Assembly: GCA_019321725.1 (NCBI GenBank)
Contig: CM033122.1
Location: 13,666,274 to 13,730,273, forward strand
Reading direction: 5' to 3'
Source: Paulownia fortunei
Taxonomy: Eukaryota; Streptophyta; Magnoliopsida; Lamiales; Paulowniaceae
Length of the DNA stretch: 64,000 bases
Position 1 is the first letter of the stretch. Every line of letters begins with the position of its first letter. Positions 33,324-45,620 of this stretch are shown piece by piece. The translations under genes and the position numbers were made by a program. The notes beneath the pieces are model-generated. The model was not told the DNA's origin. It saw only the letters and a program-made list of their open reading frames with translations, and did no database searches.

Positions 33324-35176
33324 TGTAATGCCCAATTATCTCCTACATAGTCAATAGTAAGCATCTTGCATAAATATGCATATAATCAATACACATTATC
33401 GGATTATGGCATACAAATAGCATGATTGCACGAACAGAAATAATTATTACTATTTGCTCCAGTTATGTTTTAACATGTATTAGTACATGAAATATGAGAT
33501 CAAACTTTTGTTTGTTGATTTAACATATTCCATAAGTACCTTTTGCAGTGAAAAGCTCGATATTTCGATCAAGGAAGATTGATGTGTTGAATGGCCATAA
33601 AATGAATTATTTGTATTACTCCATACTAGTTATATGCTAAAGTGATTATTTGCTTAAATATTTACTTTAAATATATCACATTTGGCTAAGAACTAAAAGT
33701 ATGTGAAATGGTGCAATTTGATTTATAAGTTGACTAAGTTGTATGAAATCATTCTAAATCATATTGCACTTGATTATAACACCAAAACATCAATTTTTAT
33801 TATCTCCCTGGCCCATAAGTGTGGCTTCTGGCATAAAAAGACACCAAGCATGATGTAACCAATCATCACCCTCCACTTCCCTCTATTTGAAATGTCAAAG
33901 AAGTCATTTTAGCCATATTTTCTTGTGGAAGCTCCTAAAAAATGACCAGCCATTCTTATCCAAGTTTTTCCCAAATTTCTACACTCTCATACTCACAAAA
34001 ATTGAATTCAATCCATAGGAATCCATAAAACACAAACTAGAACAAGTTTCTACCCTTTTAAGCTTGAAAATAATTGATTTTGGAGTTTAATTCCAATCTA
34101 ATCAAGGTATATTCTTTTTTAATGTTTCTTATGATGAATTTATGGTATCTTGGTTGGTTACATGTTTTAGTATCTTTTTGTAAGGTTGAAAACTTAAGTG
34201 AGTTAGACTTGAAGCCAAAATTAAGCTTGTTTCTAGCAAAATTGATGGTCTTGTGAAATATGCTTAATTTACTTGTTTCTATTAATCTTGTAATACTTAT
34301 ATTATGTTTGAAAGTTCCTATAAATGATTGTGAACAATAGCAACTAGTTTACTTAATTGAAGGTTAGAATTAATTTAAGTTAGAATCGAATTTACGTCAT
34401 TTTAATTTAGATTATGTTCATGTTTTGAGGGCTGTCCTATTATTTATGCTTGAATTATTAGTGATTTAGCGGTTGTCCTAATGTTTAATGTCTTGAATTA
34501 GTGGTAAAATATGGAGTATGCATTATTTTTGAGGTCATGTAATTAATATGGAATTATTTATAAATGATTGAAAATTGTGTATGATTTTAATTATAATAGA
34601 TTATGTGATTTAATAAAAGGATATTGAAAGGTACATAATTTGATTATGTTAGACTTTTAACACATCCTATCTTCCAAAGAGACTGACCTTTTCACTTAGC
34701 ACAAAGCAGACTTAAAGTAAGTTGAAACTTTCATTTGCTATATCATAAGAATCATATAATGTTGTTCATATTTCAATGTGATTGTTATTATTTGTCAAGT
34801 GATGTAATGCTTGATGCATTCATGGTTCATGAAGCGAGATACTAGTAAGAATATAATGAGGTTTTTGTAAAGGAAGTAAGTACTTGATTGATGGCTAGGT
34901 AGACAAGGGACGCGGGAGGGATGGATGAACCCAATAAATGGTGGCAAATACTTCAAGTTGAAAAATCGATATAGAAAAGCCACAATGAATGAGACAAAAT
35001 ACAGCTAATACCTGAGGTTGAAAGACCAAGTATGGAAACCCCGTATTATTTCTCTTATAGCCAGAAAGATGAACTTTTATTAAAATCATAACTCTAGTAT
35101 TGATGAAAAGTTAATATTTCTTGACTTAACTGAATTAGCTTGTTTAAGTTCTGTAGTTAGGTTAAGAGGTGTTACG
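33324..35176 (+). repeat. 5' LTR of element F
   Basis: It runs from TGTAATGCCC to GAGGTGTTACG. The 3' LTR ends in GATATTACA, which restores the usual ...CA. Colinear with 37742-39567 throughout. It is followed after five bases by a primer-binding site. Confidence 0.88.
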
Positions 35177-35181
35177 CTTTG

Positions 35182-35193
35182 TGGTATCAGAGC
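35182..35193 (+). other. Primer-binding site of element F (initiator tRNA-Met type)
   Basis: TGGTATCAGAGC is complementary to the 3' end of plant initiator tRNA-Met and lies five bases after the LTR end, the standard spacing. Confidence 0.92.
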
Positions 35194-35379
35194 GGAGGTT
35201 TAGTTGTTCTTGAAGGCAGAAGAATGCATATGAATACATTCTAGTTGGGAAACTCTATTAACTATTTATTTATTTGCTTTTATGTTTACTTGATTAGATT
35301 TTATTTTATGTTATTGTCATGATTATGTGTTTATTATTGGATAAATAATAGAATGAGATTAGGCAATGCATATCAGGTC

Positions 35380-36345
35380 ATGGCACCAAAAATAAAGACA
35401 ATAGATAATCATGAGGGTAATCATAGTGTGGTGAATAATTTGACTGATCTCATTCAACAACAGACTAGAATGTATGGCGAACAAATACGACAATTGCTAG
35501 ATATGCAACAAAGAAGCCAAGAATAGAATCAGCGACTTCCTCCACCACAAGCTTGACAGGATACTTCACAAGCTGTGTATGAGAAATTTAGAAAGATGGA
35601 ACTTGTTGATTTTAATAGTGGGTCTGATCCTATGGTTGTAGAGGAATGGGTGAAATCTTTGGATACTATCTTTGACTACATACGAATTGATGATGCTGAG
35701 AAGGCACTCTATGCAATTTTCTTGTTAAAGAATGATGCTAGAACCTAGTGGTAAGGAGTTAAACTTGTAGTGAATATGGAAGAGCTAACTTGGGAGAGGT
35801 TTAAAATAATCTTTTATGGTAAGTATTTCACCACAGATGCTAGGTCGTTCAAAAATAAAAGAATTCTTGGAGTTAAAATAAGGAGGGATGTTTGTATGTG
35901 ATTATGTGCGAAAATTTATAGAGGGTAGTAAGTATGTGCCATACAACGCCCGAGACAGCAATGAGAAAATGAATCATTTCCTGAGGGGTCTTAATATGTG
36001 AGAATGTCTTCAGCAATAGAGTTTAGGGAATTGGTGGACAAGGGTTTCATGGCTGACTTAGATGAGAAAGAGATTGAGAAATTCCATCAACAAAAGAAGC
36101 AAGTATTCACTTTAAGAAATCTGAACCAGTGGAAGAAAGGAAAGTAAAAAACAAACTAATGGAATGAAAAACGTCCTAGAGTTGGGTAGACTTCTACTAC
36201 AATTGAAAGGTCTAAATGTGCTAAGTGTGTGAAGAATCATTTTGGGGAACGCTTTAGTGGTATTAATCGTTGCTTTAAGTGTAAAAAGCCTAGACATATA
36301 GCAAATGATTGTGTAACAGTACATGGGAGAGTATATGTAATGACT
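35380..36345 (+). pseudogene. Element F gag (broken)
   Basis: Gag builds the virus-like particle. From the ATG at 35380 the plus strand reads [16 protein letters not shown], then [18 protein letters not shown], before a stop. It resumes with [32 protein letters not shown] and [10 protein letters not shown], the retrotransposon gag core, in the same frame after two stops. A CCHC zinc knuckle (CFKCKKPRHIANDC, 36271-36312; the family Gly is Arg here) lies near the end. Frameshifts and stops mean it cannot be translated through. It is followed by protease. Confidence 0.85.
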
Positions 36346-36680
36346 TAAGAACAAGTTGATGCAGATGCTTCTGTAGTCACATTACAATTGCATTGATAGA
36401 TTATGGATCTACGCATTCATTTGCATCACATGCATTTGTGAGAAAATTGGGCATTACACAAGATTTTTTAAAAGTAAGGTACAATGTGACTATTCCATTC
36501 GGGGAAGAAATGGATTCCAACCATATGTTAAGGGCTTGTTCTATTCAAATTAGTGATAGGACTCTCTATGCAGATCTCATTATTTTACCGAAGCTAAATT
36601 TTGAGGTTATTCTGGGTTTGGATTGGTTTACCAAATATCATACAACAATTGATTGTAACAAGAAAACTGTGATTTTTTAG
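36346..36680 (+). pseudogene. Element F aspartic protease
   Basis: The open stretch 36393-36680 reads LIDYGSTHSFASHAFVRKLG, then DLIILPKLNFEVILGLDWF and CNKKTVIF. This is the retropepsin plus the linker of chromovirus polyproteins. The active site is Asp-Tyr-Gly-Ser (Asp at 36399-36401) where the family has Asp-Ser/Thr-Gly-Ala/Ser. It ends in a TAG before RT. Confidence 0.85.
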
Positions 36681-36859
36681 CCACCCTAAGAAGAACAATT
36701 TGTGTTTAGTGGTACCTCATTGTCACGGTCCTTACTAATTATAATTGCTTTGAAAACTCAAAAGATGTTGAATAAAGGTTGTGTTGGATATTTGGCAAGT
36801 GTCCTGCACACCTCGATCGAAGCACAATTGAAGCCAGAAAATATAGATGTAGTTCAATA

Positions 36860-37735
36860 ATTTCTTGAGGTATTCCTAAATGATTTACTAGGACTGCCAC
36901 CAGATCGAGAGATTGAATTTTTGATTGATGTTATGCCAGGAACTACTCCTATTTCTAAAGTACCATACTAAATGGCACCAACAAAATTGAAAGAGTTAAA
37001 AGTTAATTGCAAGAATTATTTGATGAGGGTTTTATTCACCCTAGTTATTCTCCTTGGGGAGCACCTATAATAGATGATTTATTTGATCAATTACAGGGAG
37101 CATCAATATTTTCTAAGATTGATTTGTGCTCTGGGTATCATCAATTGAAGATCAAGGAAGAAGACATACAAAAGACTACATTTCAAACAAGGTATGGACA
37201 TTATGAATTTCTAGTGATGCCTTTCGGTTTAACCAATGCCCCTGTAGCTTTTATGGATCTAATGAATAGGGTGTTTAAGCAATATCTCGATAAATTTTTT
37301 ATTATGTTTATTGATGATATCCTAATTTATTCACGTGATAAAGAAAAGCACAAGGAATATTTGAAAATTGTGCTGTAAGTTCTTAAGGAAAAATAGTTGT
37401 ATGCTAAATTCAAGAAGTGCAAATTTTGGCTTGAGCAAGTGGTATTCCTAGGTCATGTAGTATCCAAGAATAGTATTTCTGTTGATCCAAGTAAGGTAGA
37501 AGCTATTATTAAGTGGCCAACACCAACAAATGTATCAGAAGTAAGGAGTTTCTTGGGATTAGTAGGGTACTATCGATGATTTGTTCAGGGGTTTTCAAAA
37601 ATAGCAACTCCATTGACAATGTTGACAAGAAAGAATGTGAAGTTCTTGTGGATCGATGCTTGTGAAGGAAGTTTTCAAGAATTGAAACATAAATTGACTA
37701 CAACTCCTGTTCTTACCATTCCAACGGGAACTAGT
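36860..37735 (+). pseudogene. Element F reverse transcriptase (deleted and frameshifted)
   Basis: Order: [17 protein letters not shown], then [75 protein letters not shown] (catalytic box at 37307-37318) and, in the next frame from 37397, [20 protein letters not shown] and [15 protein letters not shown]. After GAP about 34 residues that normally carry the KKDGS and CIDYRxLN motifs are cleanly missing in frame. RNase H begins (TTPVLTIPTGT) and is cut off by the 3' LTR. The group is chromovirus-like, probably Tekay/Del by motif and LTR ends. Confidence 0.88.
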
Positions 37736-37741
37736 GCCCAT

Positions 37742-39567
37742 ACATAGCCAATTATCTCCTACATAGCTAATAATAAGCATTTTACATGAATATACATCTA
37801 ATCAATACGCATTATCGGATTATGACATACAAATAGTATGATTACATAAATATGAATAATTGTTACTACATGCTCCAGTTATGCTTTAACAAGTATTAGT
37901 ACATAAAATATGAGATCAAACTTTTATTTCTTGATTTAACATATTCCTTAAGTGCCTTTTTATAGTGAAAAGCTCGGTATCTCGATTAAAAAAGATTGAT
38001 GTGTTGAATGACCATGAATGAATTATTTGTATTACTCTATACTTGTTATATGTTAAAGTATTTGTTTGCTTAAATATTTACTTTAAATATGTCACATTTG
38101 GCTAAGAACTAAAAGTATGCGAAATCGTGCAATTTAACTTGTAGGTTGAATAGGTTCCATGAAATCATTCTAAACCACGTTGCACTTGATAATAACACCA
38201 AAGTATCAATTTTTTTCATCTCCCTAGCTCATAAGCGTGGCTTTTGGCATGAAAACACACCAAACATGATGCAACCAATCATCACCCTCCACTTACCTCT
38301 CTTCGAAATGTTAAATAAGTTATTTTAGCTATGTTTTCTTGTGGAAGCTCCTCAAAAATGACCAGCCCTGCTTCTCCAAGTTTCTCCTCAAAAATTGAAT
38401 TCAATCCATAGGAATCCATATAACACAACTAGAACAAATTTCTACCCTTTTAAGCTTGAAAATCATTAATTTTGGAGTTTAATTCCAATCTAATCAAGGT
38501 ATTTTTTTTTAATATTTATTATGATGAATTTATCGTATCTTGGATGGTTACATGTTTTATTACCTTTTTGTAAGGTTGAAAACTTAAGTGGTTTAGACTT
38601 GAAGGCAAAATCAAGCTAGTTTCTAACAAAATTGATAGTCTTGTGAAATATGCTTAATTTACTTGTTTCTATTAATCTTATAATACTTATATTGTGTTTG
38701 GAAGTTCCTACAATTGATTGTGAACAATAGTAATTAGTTTGCTTAATTGAAGGTTAAAATCAATTTAAGTTAGAATCGAGCTTACGTCATTTTAATTCAG
38801 ATTGTGTTCATATTTTGGGGGCTGGCCTAATACTTATGCTTAAATTATTAGTGATTTAGTAGCTGCCCTAATATTTAATGCCTTGAATTAGTAGTAAAAT
38901 ATGGAGTATGCATTATTTTTGAGGTCATGTAATTGATATAGAATTATTTATAAAAGATTGAAAAGTGTGTATGATTTTAATTATAATAGATTATGTGATT
39001 TATCAAAAGGATATTGAAAGGTACATAATTTGATTATGTTAGGCCTTTAACACATCCTATCTTCCAAAGAGACTAACCTTTTTACTTGGCACAAAGCAGA
39101 CTTGAGGTAAGTTGAAACTTTCATTTGTTGTATCACAAGAATCATAAAATATTGTTCACATTTCAATGTGATTGTTATTATTTGTCAAGTGATGTAATGT
39201 TTGATGCATTCATGGTTCATGAAGTGAGATACTAGTAAGAATATAATGAGGTTTTTGAAAAGAAAGTATGGTACTTGATTGATTGTTGGGTAGACAAGGG
39301 ACTCGGGAGGGACTGGCGGACTCAATAAATGGTGGCAAATACTTGAGGTTGAAAAATAGATATAGGAAAGTCACAATGAATGAGACAGAATACAGCTAAT
39401 ACCTGAGGTTGAAAGACCAAGTATTAAAATCCCGTATTATTTCTCTTATAGCCAAAAAGGGGAACTTTTATTAAAACCATAACTCTAGTATTGATGAAAA
39501 GTTAACATTTCTTGATTTAACTGTATTAACTTGTTTAGGTTCTACAGTTAGGTTAAGAGATATTACA
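37742..39567 (+). repeat. 3' LTR of element F
   Basis: Colinear with the 5' LTR from its ACATAGCCAATTATC start (5' copy: GTAATGCCCAATTATC) to GATATTACA. The expected polypurine tract and the first two or three LTR bases are not recognisable at the join to RNase H. The internal deletion therefore probably reached into the LTR edge. Confidence 0.85.
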
Positions 39568-40465
39568 ATGAGTTTCACAAGTTCGTGCTTAGGATTACTG
39601 TTTGATTGTGTGACAACAGGACTTTTGAATGTATTTGATATTCTCTTCCAAGATATATCAGCTCTACCACTAAAAGGTAACCAGCTATATGTTTATAACG
39701 AATTTAACCTACTAATGGTACATTAGAATTGCTCTAGCATTTGATTTTACAATTATAACTATTGTATATACTAAATTCTATAGATCTATAGCAACCTAGT
39801 TTATGGCATATATTACACATGCACTTGTTGTAACCCTACTGATCGGTCTGAAATACAACAACAAAGATCATCTTGAAGTTGGCCTAATCTCATAAAGTAT
39901 TATGAACATATTGTATGTTGAACACAAGTTAAACATCATCCACGCCACAAATAAGATACTAACTCATAAATTCATAAAAATGATTTTTCAAGCCTTAACT
40001 AAAAATGGTTTAGCTTATATTGAAACTAAGCAAGCTCCATATATTCATCAACGTCATGGTTTTTACAAAATTTCTCAAAACTAAATAATTTAAAGAAGAA
40101 ACTAAGGAAGAAAGTTACAACCCACTAAAAAGCCTTCATTTCTCACTTAAATCTTCAATGCCCAAGGTGAGATCCTCCCCAACTCCTTCAATAGTTATGT
40201 GGGTTTTAGTGAAGTTTGTGTAAAAAGTGTGAAAGAATGTGTGTTTTTATGGAGAGAATTTATATGTGAAATTTTGGTGTATAATGTGTGTAATTGTTCA
40301 TGTATGATGTGACATGAGACCGTGTGACATGAGACTGTGTGATATATACATAGTGTGTCATGTAGAATATGAAGTAAGTTTTGTATCTAATGAGTGTGCA
40401 ACAAGAAATATGCCAAAATCTAAATTTTTTCTCCACTTGTCATACAAAATAGCTGTAGAATCTTT
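39568..40465. other. Host side left of element B; no gene recognised
   Basis: No recognisable coding sequence. Near 40309-40345 a 15-base unit ('tgtgacatgagac') is repeated twice. 40190-40465 has LTR-like features ('tatggagagaatttatatgtg'). It joins in origin with 59504 onwards, because B inserted between them. Confidence 0.35.
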
Positions 40466-41408
40466 TGTTAGTGTAGCACCCTGCGTGCCAATTAGTCGCC
40501 ACTTCTATACTTTTGTAAAAAAAGTCTTATTCAAAATGTAATAATAAGAACTGGTATTTTCTTTATCCTCAATTGCATTTAGTTAATTAGATAAAGTCCT
40601 TAAACCATACTAGACTATGGGACATGGTTGCGCATATGATGGCGGTTATGTAACATACCTCTATGGCTTTAGTCTTAAATTAGTTTTGAGTCATAGATTT
40701 ATTGAGATGAGATATCAATAAGCTCGTAAAGACTCGGGCACATGATGCATGCTTGAAAAAAAAATATCTCACTTCAAAAGTATTGACATGTGGATGTAGT
40801 GCACATATGCAGGTACTCATTGGGGAACAAGTACACAAACAGACCCATGGAAAATTATGATAGTGCATGACTTAGTCCTTTAACATGAGACACTATAGTA
40901 GCCTTGTGTACGAATCTGCTTTGATGTATTTTTTGATTACATAACAATCACAAAGGGTTTATGTTAGGTGTATGGACTTCGTGTACGAAAGTTAATGAGT
41001 GTACAACAAAGAATCTATCACCAATCTGGTAGAATAGGTAAGCATCCTATACCATTTCATGGTCCTTGACTCGAAAAGACTCTAGCTAGAGTAGAATGAA
41101 TATTAGATGGGGTTTTCTAATGATTCATCAAAAGTCAATGTGACTATAAATGAAATCATAGTTATTAAGTCAAATAGAGTTTCAAATAATAATCCAAACC
41201 TCAGACTCAATCGGGAGGTTAGTTAACAGAAGAACCAAACTTATATGGTATTCATAATAGTAATAGGTTTTCTTGTTATTTCATCTAAGACTAGGCAATC
41301 ATGATGCACTGCTAGGTGCTTCCCTTGACTTATGAGGTTCTTGGAATTAAGGAGTTAATTCTAAGATGGATTAATTAATAAAATTAATTAATCAAAATAT
41401 ATTTAATA
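40466..41408 (+). repeat. Element B 5' LTR, left part
   Basis: Colinear with 57519-58450 of the 3' LTR, from the 'gccaattagt' block through 'gacatggttgcgcatatg' to 'attaattaat..aaatatattt'. It is interrupted by element A at 41409, and the remaining part resumes at 50652. Confidence 0.9.
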
Positions 41409-43388
41409 TGTTTGCGTAGTGCTCGATGAGCCAATTGATCTTATCATCTTTATACTATTGTGAATCAATCTTATTCATATTATTATCAACGAAATGATAA
41501 TCTTTATCTTAAATTTATCATGAGAATTAGATAAAGTCCTTAGATCATACATAGCTATGGGGCATGGTCATGCATATGATGGCGATCATGGAATATGTCT
41601 CTAAGGTTGTGGTTTTAATATGTTCCAAGTCAAGCATCAATGAAATAGAACATCATTGATCTCGCTGAGACTTGTGCATATGATGCAGATTCAAAAAGAG
41701 GATGCCTCATTCGATGGGCATTGGTGTGGTGACACTAGTATATGTATGCAGGTGCTTGTTTGGGAACAAGTACACTGAACTACCCTTTTTGACAATTTCC
41801 AATTAGAAATATTCAATTGTTGAATGAGAATTTCCTCGTTATGATAGTGCAATAATTAGTTCTTGAAATTAAAGCACCATGGTAACCTTGTGCATGATAT
41901 GTTGTACCTTGATGTATTTTTTTATTGCATAATAACTATAAGGGGTTTACGTTAGATGTAACATCTTCATATATGGAGGTTAATGAGTAGCCAACAAATG
42001 ATCCATTACCTATCAAGATAAATAGGTAAATCACCTATGTGTTCCACTATATTTAACTTTAAAATCCTTAGCCAAGGTTGAATGGAAATTAGACGTAGGT
42101 TTTTTAATTATTCATCATTAAGTCAAGCTACTAAGGATGGATATATAGTTATTGAGCTATTGGGGTTTTGACTAATAATCCATGCTCTAGGCTCAATCGG
42201 AAGGTTAAATGACAGAAGGACTTGCATGGTATTCATAATTAGAATATATTCACATCTTCACCTAAGATTAAGAGTCATGATGCACTGATAAGTGTTTCCC
42301 ATGACTTGTGAGTTCTTGAAATTAATAGTTAATTCTAAGAGAGTTAATTAATTGAATTAATTAATTTGAACAATTAATTATTCAACTAAGTCCTAAAAGT
42401 TATGAGCCCACAGCTAGCTTAGTTAGAAAGAATACACTTCTAACTAGAACATATCTAAGGATTGGATCAAATTAATTAATGGAGATTAATTAATTTAGAG
42501 GCTCAAAAGTAATTTAAGGAGTTAAATAAATTTATCTATTTAAATAAATTATTCAATTGGACCTAATAAGATTAGGGAGCCCATCTAGAGCTAAATAATT
42601 AATTGATATGATCCATAATTAAGTAGGATATAAATTAATTTAAGGAGTTGAATTAATTATTCTGATTAAATAGTATAGTTATTTAATTAGACCTAATATG
42701 ATTGGGAGCCCTATATATTATCAAGTTAATTAATTGATATGATCAATTAGTTAAATTGGGGATACCAAATAATGGGATTATTGAATAGACTTTAATATAA
42801 TTAGAAAGCCCAAGTGAAACCAATTAATTAATTGATTGGATCAATTAATTAAGTTGGGCTTATTTAATTGATGGGGATGAATTTAATTGGACTTAATTAA
42901 TTTAATTGAAGTCCAAGCCAAAGCTAATGGGCTCGTAGGAGGCCCATTAGGAAGTTTAGTTACAAGAATTGGTAGGAGAGAATAAGGCCTTTTGAATCTA
43001 CTAGCATGAATTCAATTGGTGTAGAAATTTTCAATGTGTGGATGCGCTTAGAGGGGTAACACTTGGGACTCTAAGCGAATTATTTCCAACACGAGGATTT
43101 TGAAATCAATATTTGTGAAAGCAGTTCATGCATGAATTCAAGATTCACGAAGGAGTTCGCAGAAAGAAAATAATTTGAATCATTTCTTGCATCTTCAACA
43201 GTTAGAGTGCAAATCAAGGTAATGGTTTATGAAACATTCTTGCTTTAAGTATCAAAAAATGCACAACTGATTAATCACAAAAGGTTCTGGGATTCAATTT
43301 TAGTTACATGTGATATATATTTGTGTTCGTTATTGAAAATTCTTAATTCCACTGCGTATACATTTGTTTGGTCCGCGCGAACCCAATA
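41409..43388 (+). repeat. Element A 5' LTR (1,980 bp, internally deleted)
   Basis: Colinear with the 3' LTR except that about 290 bases corresponding to about 49940-50230 of the 3' LTR are missing. 'ggcccattaggaagttt' is followed soon by 'gagagaataaggcctttt'. A shorter gap lies at 42425, where the 3' LTR has an extra 'gaacctaaagggtcacac' segment. It ends 'gcgcgaacccaata'. Confidence 0.88.
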
Positions 43389-43389
43389 G

Positions 43390-43402
43390 TGGTAATAGAG
43401 GC
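43390..43402 (+). other. Primer-binding site of element A, decayed
   Basis: TGGTAATAGAGGC, two bases after the LTR, is a mutated form of the initiator tRNA-Met complement TGGTATCAGAGC. Confidence 0.75.
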
Positions 43403-45620
43403 AAGATTCGTGTGTTTATGATATTTTTCGATTGCATTTATTTAATATATGTGATAAACTAAATATTTATATGTGTGATTGATTTTGACTCAATACATTT
43501 ATTTTTTTGGGATTAATTTATTAATCTTTTTAATTTTTAAAATGTTTTGAGACACAAGACGAATTAAGAAATTGGATTTCTTTATTAAAAAATTTTAAGA
43601 TTTGTAAAATCTTGAATTTCTTCAAACATGGCAATAATTAAAAAATAAAAAAGTTTGAATTCTTGATCTAGAAAATTAGTTTTTTGATCAAGTGTTCAAG
43701 ATTTCTTAATGAGATTAAGAAATCAAGAATTCTTGATGAGATCAAGAAACTAAAATTTTGTGAAAACCTTGAATTCTTGGACAACACAAAAAATAATAAG
43801 GTTGTCGACCACCCGACATGTGACGTCGGCTGGGCTGTCGGCTGACTGGCGCTGGGTCGCCAATTAGGCAGTAGACCGACAAAATGCTTGGTGTCGAGGC
43901 ACCGGCATACGGTGTCGTGGGGCTTGTCGAGCACCCGACGTGTAGGGGCCTAGCCACTCAATTGGTGGACACCAATGCACACAACGGGTGCATAGCCTGC
44001 TATGCAATTGGTAACAGCCTTGGGTTGCTGTCCCCTTCCATTTTGTTACGTAATTGTTACATGAAATTTATGGTTTTTTACTTTAAAATTAAATGCTAAT
44101 TTTAATTTTTTGAAAAATTGTTTTTCTTGAAAAAACAAGAATTTTGATTCCAAATTTGAAAGAAATTACACATAACGTAATCAATAAATTTACATACTTT
44201 TATTATCACATGATGATATATGTTATGCATGCTAGTTAGATGATCATGGAGCCTAGGCCAATGTGGTTGGTTTAATTTCATGCATGATTGGTTATTGTTT
44301 TATTTTAATTAAAATGAGGCATGTGAGTCTCACATTTCTCTATTTTTATTCCAGATGTACTTATATCTCCCTCCTATGTACCTCTCCTTGGAATTATTCT
44401 AAGGTTTCTTGTAGTTTTAGCAAATGTAATGAGAGTAGAATTAGGTGGTAGGGTTATTCTTTTTGTAATTTGGCGGACATTATAAGAAGAAGAATGAAGA
44501 CAGAGGAAAAACAAAGAATCAATGCCCATAAATGTATGGGATACATTTGTGTAATAATAGATAGGTCTATTTGCATTTTAATTATCACTCTTAAATTGAC
44601 CTTGATCTACTTTGGCTCGAGTGGATCACATAGGATTAAAGGTTCATGATCATCCATTTATTTTAGTATGTATGTGATGCATGTTGTGTTTATTTAATAC
44701 TTTCTTATGATGTATGATTGTCATTGTTTAGATAGTGAACAATAAATAAACAAGAAAAAAAAATGATGAGATATTGCATAATAAATCTAGTATAACCCTC
44801 ACTTGAAAATCTTTCAAGTTGAGAACCTTGATTGATTCGATATCAAGCATAAATGGGCAATATTGGGTGGGACTGAACCATCCATGTCTTCTATCAAAAG
44901 TAGTGGCATGCCGATATGCTACCACATTTAGTCTATTGGTCATGAGTCATAAGATGTGTTAAGTGTTGGCAAGCTGTGACCACTATTAAGCATTGAGATG
45001 CCCATAGGGTGGACTTGTCTTTATCATTGGCCATGAGCCGTGGGCCATTTAGATGCGCTATCTACATAAATGTTTGATGGGTAATGCTTGACACTCAATA
45101 CCATATGGGCTCAAAAAATTAGAGTGTATGGAAAAAGGTGAGGCAAAACAACTTGAGGGTTGCATAGGGATACAATTGCTAATGTTGTTACATACTTTTT
45201 AGTTTTGTCATATGAGCTCATAAAATTAGGGTGTATGGTAAGGCCAATTGAACCTCAACCCCACTAGAAAATTAGATTTCTTAAATTTCTATATAGAGAG
45301 TGATGGGATTTGAAGAAAATAGTGGGAGACATTTATGATTAAAGATCATTTCATAAATGGATATTAATTAAATGAATGCTTAAATTTTCGCCTCAAAAAA
45401 AAATAATTGTTATTACTAGTAATTCCACATAGGATAATCTAGACAAACAAACAAACTTACTAGCTCAATCTATCTTAAAGGATATATGTTTTTAACCATT
45501 GCGGATATTTAAGGCATAGAAAGTGGAAACACAAGTATTGATTTGCTTAATTGAATTAGAAGGAGATCTAATTCAAGTTTATACTTTGTTGATATCAACC
45601 ACTAAGGTTGATAAATTTTT
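43403..45620 (+). other. Element A leader, non-coding, with GC-rich insert
   Basis: This resembles the leader of B (51786-53535) in its second half: 'gtgagtctcacatttctct', 'atgagagtagaattagg' and 'cccataaatgtatgg' blocks. A GC-rich patch at about 43800-43985 is unlike the rest. It begins with 'ttgtcgaccacccgacatgt', and a direct repeat of this phrase ('ttgtcgagcacccgacgtgt') follows 122 bases later. B has a different GC-rich patch at the matching place. Frames in this patch are composition by-products. Gag is absent: the leader runs into protease after about 45395. Confidence 0.6.

Larger units (their letters stand above)
33324..39567 (+). mobile_element. Element F, chromovirus-like Ty3 retrotransposon, internally deleted
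   Basis: Two direct LTRs of about 1.85 kb enclose only 2.56 kb of internal sequence, much less than the roughly 5-6 kb expected. Order is LTR, primer-binding site, gag, protease, RT, then directly LTR. RNase H beyond its first residues, integrase and any chromodomain are absent. Flanks ATGAC (33319-33323) and ATGAG (39568-39572) fit a five-base target duplication with one change. By eye the two LTRs differ at roughly 10-15% of sites, mostly transitions, so the insertion is old. Confidence 0.85.

Noticed and set aside
40314..40541. A 75-codon plus frame across the left end of element B
   Set aside because: It spans the insertion boundary at 40466 and the target duplication, so it is accidental.
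43668..44099. Three overlapping frames in the GC-rich patch of the element A leader
   Set aside because: They occur because stops are rare in GC-rich DNA; they overlap on both strands and have no homologues in element B at the same place.
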